DNA from: an uncultured Myxococcales bacterium
Lineage (GTDB): Bacteria; Myxococcota_A; Polyangia; Nannocystales; Nannocystaceae
Direction of reading: 5' to 3'
NCBI GenBank assembly: GCA_902826865.1
Contig: CADEGN010000034.1
Coordinates: 1-41,998, forward strand
DNA: 41,998 nucleotides
How positions within the stretch are numbered: position 1 is the stretch's first letter; each line of letters starts with the position of its first letter. The notes beneath the pieces were generated by a model. The model saw only the letters and a program-made list of their open reading frames with translations. It did no database searches and was not told the DNA's origin. Shown piece after piece: positions 17,038 through 26,502 of the stretch. The position numbers and the translations under genes are program-made.

Positions 17038-18419
17038 CAATCGAACAGCTCCATCATCGGGGCGGCTTCGGGGTAGAGATCAGTGCCGGGCGGCCACAGT
17101 TGTGCGATCGCATCCGTGGGTACGCCCGCGCCTTGGCACAGAGTTGCCAGAAGCGCGTGTGTCGATGCCCCAACGCCGTCGAGCGGCACATTGTCGTCGC
17201 CCGTGGGCGCCAGCACCTTGGGCGTGACGCCAGCGCCGAACACCACGTGCGACTGCCAGCGCCACGCGGGATCGGACGCCCCATGGTCCGACCCACCGGC
17301 GTCGTTGAAGCCGCCCACCGGGGCTGTACGGCTGCATTCGCTGGTCGTCACGACGAGGGTCGAGTCGAGCAGCGGTGCTCCGTCCTCGTCGAGGATGTTC
17401 GCGAGCGCGAAGTGGATCCCGGCGATGAGCCGCGCGTATAGCGTGTAGATCGGGGGACCGTTGACATTTTCGGCGTCGTGGAAGTCGAAGCTGCCCAAGC
17501 CGAGCCCGACAACGGGTGAACCCATCTGCAGAAGCCGGACCGCCATCGCCGCGCGGATTCCCATCGGCGCGCCGGTGGCGGTGTCCGACACTTCGTTGCC
17601 CATCGCCTCGAGCAGCATGCGGTTGGAGATCCCCGCGACGTCGACGTCGAGATGGATGGGGTTGCCGATCTTGAGCGCCGGGTCGGCCAGAAGCGGGCCG
17701 AAACGACGCAACGCTTCCTTCGTGGCCCCGTAGGCTTCGACTCGGCCACGCGCGAGCGACCGGCGACCCGCCCGCAGCCGCTCGTCGAGTGCGTCCTCGA
17801 TCGGCCGCCCCACGGTTGGCGAACCTCCGCTGGGCGGAGCCGGGGGCAACCCGTAGTACTCGAGCTGGACAGGCGCTGCCGATACCCAATCCGCCACCGC
17901 GGTGCCCAGCATCCCGATCCCCCCGACCATCGCGACCGGACCGGCGGCGTCCGCACCGATGTAGCGGTTGAGCGCCGTGATCAGGCCGGGTGCCGATGGC
18001 TTACCGAAGTACCCGGTGCCCATGCGCGGCACGTCGTCGGGATGATCGCCCTGACGGTACAGGCCCGGCGAATGATCGCAGCCTCCGACCATGGCGAAGC
18101 TCTGCGCCGCTGCGCCAATGCTCGGGACTGTGGGCGCGCCTGGCCAACTCGGTGCCGCGTAGCGCAGCTGCGCCGGAACGCTGGTGAGCAAGTTGCCGAG
18201 GGTCAGCACGCCCGATGTGCCGGCCACACCCCACGGGTTCAAGTCTCCCTGCGGCTTCGCATTGAACGCCGCGGTCGAGCGCAGGCCACCGCTCGTATTG
18301 TAGACCAGTATCCGCGAAAACCGCGGCGTGTCGGCGCGGGCGCGGCGGCTGCCGAGCGTGAGCGCGCCGGCGGTCGCGAGCGCCCCGGCCAAGATGGTCC
18401 GTCGACGGACGTGGGTCAT
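17037..18419 (-). CDS. Tat-exported DUF1501 family protein
   Basis: The 460-residue protein begins with a twin-arginine signal (RRRTILAGALATAGALTLG, cleaved near ARADT), so it is exported folded. The body fits the alkaline-phosphatase/sulfatase-like DUF1501 fold. It has GGCDHSPGLYRQGDHP near residue 112, FDFHDAENVNGPP (the family's FDTH..N block) near 318, LVVTTSECSRTAP near 360, and GGSDHGASDPAWRWQSHVVF near 380. Metal ligands are probably the His/Asp in these blocks. DUF1501 proteins travel with cytochrome-like and DUF1549/1553 or DUF1800 partners, as here. No substrate is known for the family. It lies 12 nt after the large lipoprotein gene and overlaps the next gene by one base. Confidence 0.88.
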   Translation of the reverse strand: MTHVRRRTILAGALATAGALTLGSRRARADTPRFSRILVYNTSGGLRSTAAFNAKPQGDLNPWGVAGTSGVLTLGNLLTSVPAQLRYAAPSWPGAPTVPSIGAAAQSFAMVGGCDHSPGLYRQGDHPDDVPRMGTGYFGKPSAPGLITALNRYIGADAAGPVAMVGGIGMLGTAVADWVSAAPVQLEYYGLPPAPPSGGSPTVGRPIEDALDERLRAGRRSLARGRVEAYGATKEALRRFGPLLADPALKIGNPIHLDVDVAGISNRMLLEAMGNEVSDTATGAPMGIRAAMAVRLLQMGSPVVGLGLGSFDFHDAENVNGPPIYTLYARLIAGIHFALANILDEDGAPLLDSTLVVTTSECSRTAPVGGFNDAGGSDHGASDPAWRWQSHVVFGAGVTPKVLAPTGDDNVPLDGVGASTHALLATLCQGAGVPTDAIAQLWPPGTDLYPEAAPMMELFD

Positions 18420-18431
18420 GGTTCTCGGCTC

Positions 18432-20183
18432 CTAGTAGAAGAGAAACGCTCCGGAACGCATGAGCGCACCGCAGAGCTGCTCGGCGAAGATCTGGCCTGC
18501 ACAGGTGTCGTCACCCGCGCACGCCTCGCGCGCGGTGTCGATCGCCTCGATCTCCCCTGGCAGCGGCGCGCGGGTTAGAAACCGGTGATAGGCGTGGTCG
18601 ACCAACGCCTCGATGTTGGCCTCGCCGACATCGACCGGATCGAACCCGTTCGGCACGGGTGGAGCGCCCGGACACAGGGCATTCGCGAGGTCGATGTGCG
18701 TGAACAGAGACTCGAGGCCCGGCTGCGTTGGCTCGGGAATCGCACCCACGCAGCCGCCCAGCGGCACCGCATTGGTGCGGTAGAAGTCGTAGCCAAAACC
18801 GTAATAGCTCGGATCCTGCGGAACGCGAAGGTACGCCGGCCAAAACTGGGTGGCGTTGACGGCCTCGGGGGTGTGAATGTCACAGAAACCGAGTTCACGG
18901 TCGAAGATAACCTCGAGTGAGTCGAGAAACTGGGTTGCATCCATCGCCTTGGTCGGGCCGATCGCCCACGGCGGCACGTCGTCCACGTCCCCCGAGAGTT
19001 CGGCGGTGCGCGTGTAGAGGATCGAAGATGCGATCGTCGCGTAGAGATCGCGAACGTCATGGGCCTCCGTGCTTGCAAACCAAGCGGCAAGCGCCGTGCG
19101 CACTTCGGCCACGTCGGTCTCGTTTTGCGCGGGCGTGGACTTCCACCATCCGAGCAGCTGCGCGAGCGCGTGGTCGGCTGCCTCGCCCCAGAACTCCGGT
19201 TGGCGGACGACGTGGGTGCCGATCACCTCGAGCGCCGCCTGCAATTCCGGCGGCACGGCCCCGGCGATCGACTCATAGAGCACCTCGTCGGCGATCGGAA
19301 GCTCGATCGAGATTTCCTCGCCCCAAAGTTCCGCGGTGCACAACAGATCTCCGACGACCGGGTCCTCGCAGGCGTCGGGATCGATGGTGGCGACGCGAAC
19401 GTAGTAGGAGTAGCCGAGGGTTCCACGCGACAACCAATCGCGCCGCCATATCCGGAACAGTCGACCCAAGGTCTCCAGCTCGGTGCCGTGCGGCGCACGG
19501 CCCAGGAACACGCGGGTCAGCGCGCGCGCGCTGTCCTCGTAGGGCTCAGGGTTGGCGATGGCGCGGTTGATCACGAAGGCCGGGTGGGCGCTGACGCGGA
19601 TCGCGAACGCGTCGTACCCGAGGGTCCCAGCGGCGAGCGCGTCGATGATGCCGTCGAGCTCGAGGATGTGTTCGCCGAACACCTGCTCGGGAATCGGGCC
19701 GAGGTGCTGGATCCACAGCTTGCGCTGCCGGGCGATGAACTCGGGCGTCGTCATGAACGAGCGCGCCATCGCCTCGGCGTCGTTGCCAAAGCAATGCGCC
19801 CCGATATCCGCGTCGGATGGCACGCGCCCCATGAAGTCCAGCGCCATGCGGCGGCACAGGACCTCGGGGGGATCGGTCGGGATCTCGGTATGTCCCCCGG
19901 CCACCATGCGGGGCCAGATCGCGACGTCGATCGGGTTGTCGGACGGAGGCGGCGGCGGCGGCGCGCCGCCGGTGGTCTCGAGGGCGCCGTCGGTCGTGGC
20001 GTCGGCGCCCGCGTCCGACGCCTCACCGGTGCTATGGCCCGCGTCTGCGCTGCTGTCGGCGGGGCCGCCGTCGGTGGCGAGGGTTGGATCCGACGCGGAA
20101 GAGAGGCCGGCTCCACCGCACGCGTGTGCGACGCTCGCAATCGCCGTCACGATCACGGCGGGTTGGATCCCGATTCTTCCCAC
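18432..20183 (-). CDS. large lipoprotein, DUF1549/DUF1553-like partner of DUF1501
   Basis: The protein is read from GTG 20183, the only plausible start; it is 583 residues. The signal peptide ends in VAHACGG (lipobox) and is followed by a long Asp/Ala/Gly/Thr linker with a run of six prolines (about residues 25-80). The segment RRMALDFMGRVPSDADI (about 110) matches the opening of the DUF1549 domain (LxxLGRxPT pattern). The end HRFLTRAPLPGEIEAIDTAR plus LCGALMRSGAFLFY matches the close of DUF1553/DUF1592 proteins. It is the first gene of the operon with DUF1501 and the cytochrome-like protein, a set repeated many times in Planctomycetes and myxobacteria. No enzymatic residues are recognised. 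The exact DUF number is less sure than the superfamily. Confidence 0.78.
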   Translation of the reverse strand: MGRIGIQPAVIVTAIASVAHACGGAGLSSASDPTLATDGGPADSSADAGHSTGEASDAGADATTDGALETTGGAPPPPPPSDNPIDVAIWPRMVAGGHTEIPTDPPEVLCRRMALDFMGRVPSDADIGAHCFGNDAEAMARSFMTTPEFIARQRKLWIQHLGPIPEQVFGEHILELDGIIDALAAGTLGYDAFAIRVSAHPAFVINRAIANPEPYEDSARALTRVFLGRAPHGTELETLGRLFRIWRRDWLSRGTLGYSYYVRVATIDPDACEDPVVGDLLCTAELWGEEISIELPIADEVLYESIAGAVPPELQAALEVIGTHVVRQPEFWGEAADHALAQLLGWWKSTPAQNETDVAEVRTALAAWFASTEAHDVRDLYATIASSILYTRTAELSGDVDDVPPWAIGPTKAMDATQFLDSLEVIFDRELGFCDIHTPEAVNATQFWPAYLRVPQDPSYYGFGYDFYRTNAVPLGGCVGAIPEPTQPGLESLFTHIDLANALCPGAPPVPNGFDPVDVGEANIEALVDHAYHRFLTRAPLPGEIEAIDTAREACAGDDTCAGQIFAEQLCGALMRSGAFLFY

Positions 20184-20384
20184 GGTGCGCGTGCCCCCTG
20201 CGCCCGGTATCCATCGGCGCGGAAATCGGTTCCCGCCAAGCGCGCACGCGGGGTCAGCCCGGACGCGTCAATCGCGGCTGCTTATCTCGCCGTTGCCGAC
20301 CGAGGTCTCGCTGGCCGCCCCATCGGCCGAGCCGTCGCTGGAGCTCGAGGGCGAAGGGCCGGCGCCGGTCGGGGCTCCTACGGA

Positions 20385-20402
20385 GTTGCCGCTCGCGGCA
20401 AC
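20385..20402 (-). terminator. GC-rich hairpin after the cytochrome gene
   Basis: GTTGCCGC (20385-20392) and GCGGCAAC (20395-20402) form a perfect 8-bp stem with a 2-nt spacer. It sits 71 nt past the stop of the dihaem cytochrome gene and about 200 nt before the secreted operon. There is no T-run. It may end the cytochrome transcript or be an operator-like palindrome. Confidence 0.35.
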
Positions 20403-20472
20403 TTTGGCCCCACATCGAGCGGATCGATGGCGCAGCGCCTCGATCGCGGGAGCGATGTCGAGCCTACGAGCC

Positions 20473-20934
20473 TCACTCCACGGCGTGGCAACCCCCGCAC
20501 CCGAACCCGGTCTGGGTCGCCGCGTCGTAGGGCGCCTCGCCCATGGCCTTCGCCATGGCGGGCACGACCTGCTCGGCCATGAACTTCATCACCTCGGGCT
20601 TCTCGGCGCTCAGCTTCTCGAAGCCACCGCCCGAAAGCGCAAGCTTGGGCAGGCCATCTTTGGGGTGGTGGACGTCGTTCACGTGGCAGGTCTTGCACCC
20701 GAAGCCCTTGTACTTCTCGGCGTCGAAGGCCGCGAACACGCCACGCAGCTCGGGATTGACCACCTCCTTCATGTGGTCCTCCTTCTGCTCGTGGCTCATC
20801 TCGGCGAACTTGGTCGGTTTGCTCGCCGGCGTCGTCGCGGGCTCCGCCGCAGGTGCGTTGGTGGTGGCGGGCTTCGGCTGGCAACCGAGGTTGGCGAAGA
20901 GCACAATCGGAAGGATGCGGATCGGATTGGTCAT
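20473..20934 (-). CDS. dihaem c-type cytochrome lipoprotein
   Basis: The 153-residue protein starts at ATG 20934. The signal peptide ends at FANLGCQP (lipobox), then comes an Ala/Thr/Pro linker of about 25 residues. Two CxxCH haem-binding motifs are clear: FGCKTCHVND (about residue 82) and FGCGGCHAVE at the very C-terminus. A helical stretch with methionines (KFMAEQVVPAMAKAMG) lies between them and could supply axial ligands. It is expected to be anchored to a membrane face in the periplasm and to carry electrons. No oxidase or reductase lies beside it. The DNA of its lipobox region is repeated near 27135. Confidence 0.9.
   Translation of the reverse strand: MTNPIRILPIVLFANLGCQPKPATTNAPAAEPATTPASKPTKFAEMSHEQKEDHMKEVVNPELRGVFAAFDAEKYKGFGCKTCHVNDVHHPKDGLPKLALSGGGFEKLSAEKPEVMKFMAEQVVPAMAKAMGEAPYDAATQTGFGCGGCHAVE
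20863..20899. repeat. 37-bp repeat, copy 1 (inside cytochrome lipobox)
   Basis: These 37 bases match 27135-27171 at 36 positions (single T/G difference) in the same orientation. In the cytochrome gene they encode, on the minus strand, FANLGCQPKPAT around the lipidated cysteine. Confidence 0.8.
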
Positions 20935-21195
20935 CGTTGCGGCGCAGAGTCTGGGAGGCTGAGCCCCTTAAGACAAGGGCAGCGGGCGGCGACCCTTTGC
21001 TACCCCTTCCGCGAACAGCCGCTGCGATCGGCCACCGGGGCCAGGGGCGAATCGTGCCGCGCACGACTCGCTCACCGACGAGCGGCTGCGCCCACCGGCG
21101 CAGCCGCTGCGGGTCGAGTCACCCGCCCACACGCCCTTGCTGGCTTGCTGGACGACTGCGCATCTCGTCGTGCTCGCCGTGGCCCGTCTGGCGGG

Positions 21196-21801
21196 TCACT
21201 CGGAGACGGTGATCGTCACCGGCACCGGACTGCCCTCGTCGTCGGTTGCACGCATGCCGGCGCGGATGTCGACGATGCTGTTGCTCGCGGACAAAGTGAT
21301 CTCACCGTCGACATGCGACGGGAGCGGGTGGCAGTGTCCCATGAACACCACGCAGCCCCCTCCGCTGGCCGTGAACGAGACGTTCGTCGTCGACCAGCCC
21401 ACCTGGCAAATGCCCCCTTCTGTGCAGCTCTTGGTCCACACGACGCCGGCGAAGTCGTCGAAGGGCTCGAAGCTCGTGGCATGAAACTTTATGCTGCGAG
21501 CGCGATCGCCCGGCGGGGCGGCCCTGACGCGGAACATGTGGAGGTCGCAGCCACCGTTGGCCTCGTCCTCGCTCTCGACCTCGTCGTTGACGCCGATCAG
21601 GGTGTCGCTGTCGTTGGTGGTGGGCGGCGAGTTGAGGTTGTATAGGCAGAGCAGGCGCGATTGTTCGTCGTCGAGCGCCTCGCCTTCGTCCTCCTGCGCC
21701 GCTAGCTCCTCGCTGTCGAGGCCTTGATCGCACGCGGTGGGCAAGAGGCCGAGCGCGAGCGCAGCGGTCATGAGGGAATGGAGGGGGGGGAAGCGATACA
21801 T
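21196..21801 (-). CDS. lipoprotein of unknown function
   Basis: ATG 21801 gives 201 residues. A good signal peptide (MTAALALGLLPTACDQG) with lipobox PTAC is followed by a very acidic stretch (DSEELAAQEDEGEALDDEQS), then a beta-rich domain. The latter has cysteines in CLYNLN, GGCDLHMFRVRA, KSCTEGGICQVGW and GGGCVVFMGHC, likely forming disulphides. The end PVPVTITVSE is typical of an immunoglobulin-like strand. An in-frame extension up to 22464 is open but overlaps the kinase gene on the other strand and is not coding-like. No family is recognised and no function is proposed. Confidence 0.78.
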   Translation of the reverse strand: MYRFPPLHSLMTAALALGLLPTACDQGLDSEELAAQEDEGEALDDEQSRLLCLYNLNSPPTTNDSDTLIGVNDEVESEDEANGGCDLHMFRVRAAPPGDRARSIKFHATSFEPFDDFAGVVWTKSCTEGGICQVGWSTTNVSFTASGGGCVVFMGHCHPLPSHVDGEITLSASNSIVDIRAGMRATDDEGSPVPVTITVSE

Positions 21802-22226
21802 GGTCGTGTCTCCGCGCCGTTGGGTTCGACCCCGGCGCTCGTATTGAGGTCGACCACCGCGTTCGTGACCGAAGAATTCCGCGGGTGCGCGAGATGACGG
21901 TCGGACTCGGTACCCGGTGGCGTCGATAGCCAGTGCAAGACGGACGCCGCCCCCTCCTGTCACAACGCGAGCGACGGTCCTCCAACGCCCAAGATGCCGG
22001 TCGCTCGGAAGATCCAGGGGTTCGCGGCCGACCGAAGCGGGGGCAGGCGCACGGACACGCGCTGCAGGATCGAGCAGCGTGCTCGGAGGGTGTCGATCCT
22101 CGTCCGCCGTCGCGAGAGCATCAAGCTTCGAGTAGGATGGGCAAGGTTCGTCGCGCCGGCGGCCGACCGAGGCTTGCCGCTCCCTCTCAGCATGGCTGCC
22201 CCGGCGAACTCCGGTAAGGTCGCACC
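21802..22226. other. 425-bp divergent intergenic region
   Basis: The gap separates the minus-strand lipoprotein from the plus-strand kinase, so it must hold both promoters. No gene is supported. No convincing hexamers, strong hairpin or repeat was found. Several frames are open only because of the high GC. Confidence 0.5.
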
Positions 22227-25184
22227 GTGATCGATACTCCCGCCAGTGGTCCCGTGAGCGACGACGCTCCGTCGACCGATGACGACTTGGACGATCCGTG
22301 GCTGCAATCCCTGGCCGCTGCGCCGCCCATCGCTCTGGGCGAGCCCCGCCTGCCGCCCGACACCATCGTCGCCCAGAGCTATCGTATCCACCGCGAGCTG
22401 GGCGCAGGTGGCATGAGCGTGGTCTACGAGGCCACCGACCAGGTGCTGTCCCGCCGCATCGCACTCAAAGTCCACGAGATCGGCTCCAGCGATCGCGCAG
22501 CGCGGATCTGGCGAGAGGCGCGTGCGATGGCGCGGCTTGCCCATCCCAACGTGGTCACCGTCCACGAGGTCGGAGTCGAGGGCTCGCGCGGGTACATCGC
22601 GATGGAGCTGGTCGAGGGCACCAACGCACGTGCATGGGTGGAGCAGCAACCTCGGCGCTGGGATGAAATCGTCGCGGTCTATCGCCAAGCAGGCCAAGGG
22701 CTCGCGGCCGCCCATGATGCCGGGATCGTCCACCGCGACTTCAAGCCCGACAACGTGTTGGTCGGCGGGGATGGGCGCGTTCGCGTCGCCGACTTCGGCC
22801 TGGCCCTCGATCCCGGTGTCTTGTCGTTGCCAACCATCTCCGACACTCCGCGCCTGGAGTCCCTTACGCTCACGGGCGCAACCGCCGGGACGCCCGAGTA
22901 CATGGCACCCGAGCAAGCCCGCGGCGAGCCTGCCGATGCGCGCTCGGATCAGTATGCGTTCTGCGTGGCGCTGTTCGAGGCGCTTCACGGCCATCGGCCC
23001 GCCGTCGCGCCCGAGCCGGTAGCCGAGCACGCGGAAGCTACGATGCCGCCTTGGATCGCCGCTGTGCTCGAGCGGGGCCTGAACGTCGATCCGAACCAGC
23101 GCCACACCGACATGCACATGTTGGTCGCGGCGCTCGATCCGGAACCGCGGGGCCGTCGGCACGCCCGCCGGCTGCCCTTCGCTGGGACCCTGATCGCCGG
23201 CGCGATGTTGCTCGGCGCCGGGCGCTGGTTAGCGCAGGCGCAGGAGCGCGGCCCGATCTGCGCCGGCGCTGACGCGGCGATGGACGCGGCCTGGTCGGCG
23301 GAGCGCCTCGGGGCACTGCAAGCCGCGTTCGCCGAGCGCCCCCCGTCGTTGCGCGATGCGACCCTGGCGGTGCTCGAGCCAGGGTTCGACAGCTGGGCGA
23401 ACGCTTGGCGCGAGGCCGCGCGCGAGGCCTGCGAGGCCACCCACGTGCGCGGCCAGCAGTCTGTAGAACGACTCGACCTGCGCAACGACTGCCTCGACCG
23501 CGCGCGTACACGCTTCGCCGCAGCGATCTCGGTGTTCGACGACGGCGATGCGATGTCGATGGCGGCCGCCGAGACCGTGGTCGCACGCTTGCCCGATGTG
23601 ACGATGTGCGCCCGCGCGGACGCAGCGATCGCCACCGATCCCGTCCGCCCCGAGCGCGTCGAGGTCCACGCCCAGCTGCGGGCGATGCTCGACCGCGCCG
23701 CGGCACAGGTCGCGGCGTCCCGACTCGAGCAAGCGCGGGCCATCCTCGATGCGCTCATCCCCAGCCTCGAACTCGAGGGCTTTGTGACCTCCCTGGCCGA
23801 AGCTCGGCGGCTGCGCGGCGAGGTCGCTCTCGACATGGGCCGACAGCCCGAGGCCGTCGCCGAGCTCGGCGCTGCAGCGGCGCTCACCTTCGGAGGATCC
23901 GATCGCGATGCGATCGCGCGCACCCAACTCTCGCTCGCCCGCGCGGTGGGACGTCGGGGCGCGGGCCACGACGAGGGTCAACGCTTGCTCGCCGGCGTTC
24001 GCACGCTGGCCGAAGGTCTCGGCTGGTCGCGCAGCCGCCAGCTGGCAGTTCGGGTGGCCGAACTCGAGCTGGCGTTCTTCGCCGAGCGCTACGACGAGAC
24101 CCTACGACTCGGCCAGCTATTGCTCGACGATCCCGACGTCGAAGACCACGCACGTGTGCGCGTCATGACGCTGCTCGCGACCACGCTTGAGCGTCAGAGC
24201 CGATTCATCGACGCGCTTGCGGCCCACGATCGCGCGCTCGCGTTCGTCGAGGGCGTGCGCGCGCCAGACCACCCACAGGTGGCGTCAGTCCTCGGCAACC
24301 GTGCCAATGTCCTCATGCGGCTGACGCGCGACGATGAGGCCCGCCGCTCACTTCAGCGGGCTCTCGCGATCCGAATCGCGTCCTTCGGCCCCGAGGCACC
24401 TACGGTCGGAGAGATCTACCGGCAGCTCGGCGACATCACCCGGACCGCCGACGAGGCCATCGTGGAGTACGAGCGCGCGCTCACAATCCACCGCGCCGCC
24501 GGCGACGAGGTCGGTCAGTTCTTCGACCTGAGCAACCTCGCCGGCCGTGTGGAGGAGAAGGGACTGCTCACGCGCGCGCGGAACCTCTATGACGAAGCCC
24601 TGGGGGTGGCCCAGCGCGCGTTCGGCCCCGACTCGCTGCATGTCGCGCGACTGCTGATCAATCGCAGCAGCACGCTGTACAAGGCCGCCGAGCTCGCCCG
24701 CGGCGCAGCGGACCTCGAGCAAGCGATCGCGACGATGGTGTCCCATTTGCCTGAAGGCGACATCGGCGTGGCCACCGCGCGGCTGAGCCTTGCGCGGTTC
24801 TACGCCGCCCTCGGCCGCCCGGACGAGGCGGTCGCATTGTTCGAAGCCGGCGAGCGGGCGTTGTTCGCCGCCCACTCAGCGGATCACCAGCGCCGCATGG
24901 CCATTATGTTCGAGCATGCGCGCCTCTTGGACCAAGTGGGTCGGCCCCAGGCCGCACTGCAGCAGTGGCAAGCCACCATAGCGTTCCTCGAGAGCAACGT
25001 CGGGGCCGATGACCCCCTGCGCATCGAGGTGTATACCGCCTGGTCCGCACGGCTGCGGCAAGACGGGCGCACGGCCGAGGCCCGCAAGGTGCTCGCCCGC
25101 GCGCAGGCACTGGATGCGCGCCTCGACGACGATCCGGCGCGAACCGCCGAGATCGCGGCGCTCGTCGCCGCGGCGCGGCGCTGA
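22227..25184 (+). CDS. membrane Ser/Thr protein kinase with long TPR array
   Basis: GTG 22227 gives 985 residues. The kinase domain (about 52-300) has the glycine loop ELGAGGMSVVYEAT, Lys81 in IALKVH, HRDFKPDN with catalytic Asp171, DFG at 189-191 and GTPEYMAPEQARG. All catalytic residues are present. A single transmembrane helix follows at about 315-336 (LPFAGTLIAGAMLLGAG). The remaining 650 residues are helical repeats of TPR type, for example VASVLGNRANVLMRLTRDDE, VGEIYRQLGDITRTADEAIV and GVATARLSLARFYAALGRPD. This is the common myxobacterial kinase-TPR layout for recruiting partners. It has no overlapping partner gene: a convergent lipoprotein ends 21 nt downstream. Confidence 0.95.
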   Translation: MIDTPASGPVSDDAPSTDDDLDDPWLQSLAAAPPIALGEPRLPPDTIVAQSYRIHRELGAGGMSVVYEATDQVLSRRIALKVHEIGSSDRAARIWREARAMARLAHPNVVTVHEVGVEGSRGYIAMELVEGTNARAWVEQQPRRWDEIVAVYRQAGQGLAAAHDAGIVHRDFKPDNVLVGGDGRVRVADFGLALDPGVLSLPTISDTPRLESLTLTGATAGTPEYMAPEQARGEPADARSDQYAFCVALFEALHGHRPAVAPEPVAEHAEATMPPWIAAVLERGLNVDPNQRHTDMHMLVAALDPEPRGRRHARRLPFAGTLIAGAMLLGAGRWLAQAQERGPICAGADAAMDAAWSAERLGALQAAFAERPPSLRDATLAVLEPGFDSWANAWREAAREACEATHVRGQQSVERLDLRNDCLDRARTRFAAAISVFDDGDAMSMAAAETVVARLPDVTMCARADAAIATDPVRPERVEVHAQLRAMLDRAAAQVAASRLEQARAILDALIPSLELEGFVTSLAEARRLRGEVALDMGRQPEAVAELGAAAALTFGGSDRDAIARTQLSLARAVGRRGAGHDEGQRLLAGVRTLAEGLGWSRSRQLAVRVAELELAFFAERYDETLRLGQLLLDDPDVEDHARVRVMTLLATTLERQSRFIDALAAHDRALAFVEGVRAPDHPQVASVLGNRANVLMRLTRDDEARRSLQRALAIRIASFGPEAPTVGEIYRQLGDITRTADEAIVEYERALTIHRAAGDEVGQFFDLSNLAGRVEEKGLLTRARNLYDEALGVAQRAFGPDSLHVARLLINRSSTLYKAAELARGAADLEQAIATMVSHLPEGDIGVATARLSLARFYAALGRPDEAVALFEAGERALFAAHSADHQRRMAIMFEHARLLDQVGRPQAALQQWQATIAFLESNVGADDPLRIEVYTAWSARLRQDGRTAEARKVLARAQALDARLDDDPARTAEIAALVAAARR

Positions 25185-25205
25185 GATCCGCGCCCACGGC
25201 TTGGT

Positions 25206-26330
25206 TCAATCGCCGCACTGCTCAGGGCGGGCACGCCAGCGTCCTCCCTTGCGCTCGAACGTCGTGCGACAGCCGAGCTCTCGCTCCGGTGAGGTCGAGA
25301 CCACGAGCTGGTCCGCCGTGGCGTCACCGTCGAGATCGATCGCGAGCTGTAGCGCGGCGATCGGCACCGGCAGCGGTCCAGTCAGGGCGTCGCGATCGAC
25401 CAGGGCGAGCTTTGGCCGCGCCGTAGTCGGATACACCCCCGCGGCGTCGAACGGCAGCTCCTCGCGTCGTCCCGGATCTGCCCGCGCCGCCAGGATCGCC
25501 GGATCGTCGCTCGGCTCCAGTTCGATGTGGAAGCCGGTCGACACCGCGAGGCTCTCGATCGCGACGATGCGGCGGTCGAGCGCGCGGCCGCCCGGCAATG
25601 CCACGCGCATGACGCCCCCGAGCACCGGCCGCCGATCGAGGAACGCGCCGAACTCTGCATGGGTCCATGGCGCACTCTCGCTCCCCCCTTTGCCGACGGT
25701 CTTCGAGCGCCGCCACACTTCGACCATGACGACCTCGGCCTGGCGTGGCACGGCAGGTGGGCGGCACGTGTATCGGTAGCGGAACCGCAGGCTCTCGTCG
25801 CTGTGGGCCGGATCCACGGCCACCTCGATCGTGCGCTCGCGTGCGTCGAAGCGGTACACGAGCGGTTGAATGTCGTCATCGAAGCGCACCACGACCGTGC
25901 TTCCCTCCACACGGCCACCGGCCGCGATCAGCGTCTCGCGCGCGACCGGCACGGGTGCGGCAATCGGCTCACGCCCACCGGCGAAGTCCTCGGTGAAGCG
26001 CTCCGTCCACCGGGTCACCGTGCGCTCGATCGTCATCGACCGATCGCGCTCGTCCGTCTCCGCCAGTGTGACGAGTACGCTTGCGTCGCACGGCGTGAGG
26101 ACCTCGGCAGCCGTGAAGCGCGGCGCAACAACAGGTGCGACGACTGTGGGCCCAACAACAGGTGCATCGCCTGCGGGCGCGGGAGCCGATGCCGGCGCAG
26201 CGGGGGCCGGCGCCGTGGCTGCCGGAGAAGCGGCGACCGGCGCGATGCGCTGCTGTTCGGCCGCGGGTGAGGGCGACGGCGCGCAGGCCACCCCGAGCGG
26301 CAGGAACAGGCGAGCCAGAACCCCAGGCAT
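25206..26330 (-). CDS. Ala/Pro-rich lipoprotein of unknown function
   Basis: From ATG 26330 the protein is 374 residues. The signal peptide ends at the lipobox GVAC (LFLPLGVACAPSPSP). A long Ala/Pro/Val linker (about residues 16-70) then leads into a beta-rich domain with three or four cysteines (EVLTPCDASVLVTL, RYRYTCRPPAVP, GCRTTFERKG, ARPEQCGD). The segment LAIDLDGDATADQLVV looks like a single FG-GAP/calcium-type loop. No enzyme motif is seen. Its start codon overlaps an ATG on the opposite strand (CATG at 26328-26331). Orientation is opposite to both the kinase and the sigma-like gene, so it is a separate transcription unit. Confidence 0.78.
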   Translation of the reverse strand: MPGVLARLFLPLGVACAPSPSPAAEQQRIAPVAASPAATAPAPAAPASAPAPAGDAPVVGPTVVAPVVAPRFTAAEVLTPCDASVLVTLAETDERDRSMTIERTVTRWTERFTEDFAGGREPIAAPVPVARETLIAAGGRVEGSTVVVRFDDDIQPLVYRFDARERTIEVAVDPAHSDESLRFRYRYTCRPPAVPRQAEVVMVEVWRRSKTVGKGGSESAPWTHAEFGAFLDRRPVLGGVMRVALPGGRALDRRIVAIESLAVSTGFHIELEPSDDPAILAARADPGRREELPFDAAGVYPTTARPKLALVDRDALTGPLPVPIAALQLAIDLDGDATADQLVVSTSPERELGCRTTFERKGGRWRARPEQCGD

Positions 26331-26502
26331 GCCCGAGCAGACGCCGAGGGGCCCCGGTTTCGTCCCGGGTCAGCTCGATGAGCACGCACTGCTCGTCCGT
26401 TGGTCAGTGCGGCGGGTTTGGTCGCGCCCACCGGGTGTTCGCCGTGGGCGGTGCACGGCGCGGCTGGCGGCCGGGAGCGAACTGCGGCAGCATCGGGTTG
26501 GC

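Noticed and set aside
19059..21645. Long plus-strand open frames of about 500 and 700 codons
   Set aside because: They run antisense to the DUF1549-like lipoprotein, the cytochrome and the unknown lipoprotein, are Arg-rich, and have no recognisable domain.
25870..26502. N-terminal extension of the second sigma-like factor
   Set aside because: The added sequence is Arg/Gly/Ala-rich, largely antisense to the lipoprotein, and outside the sigma-factor fold.
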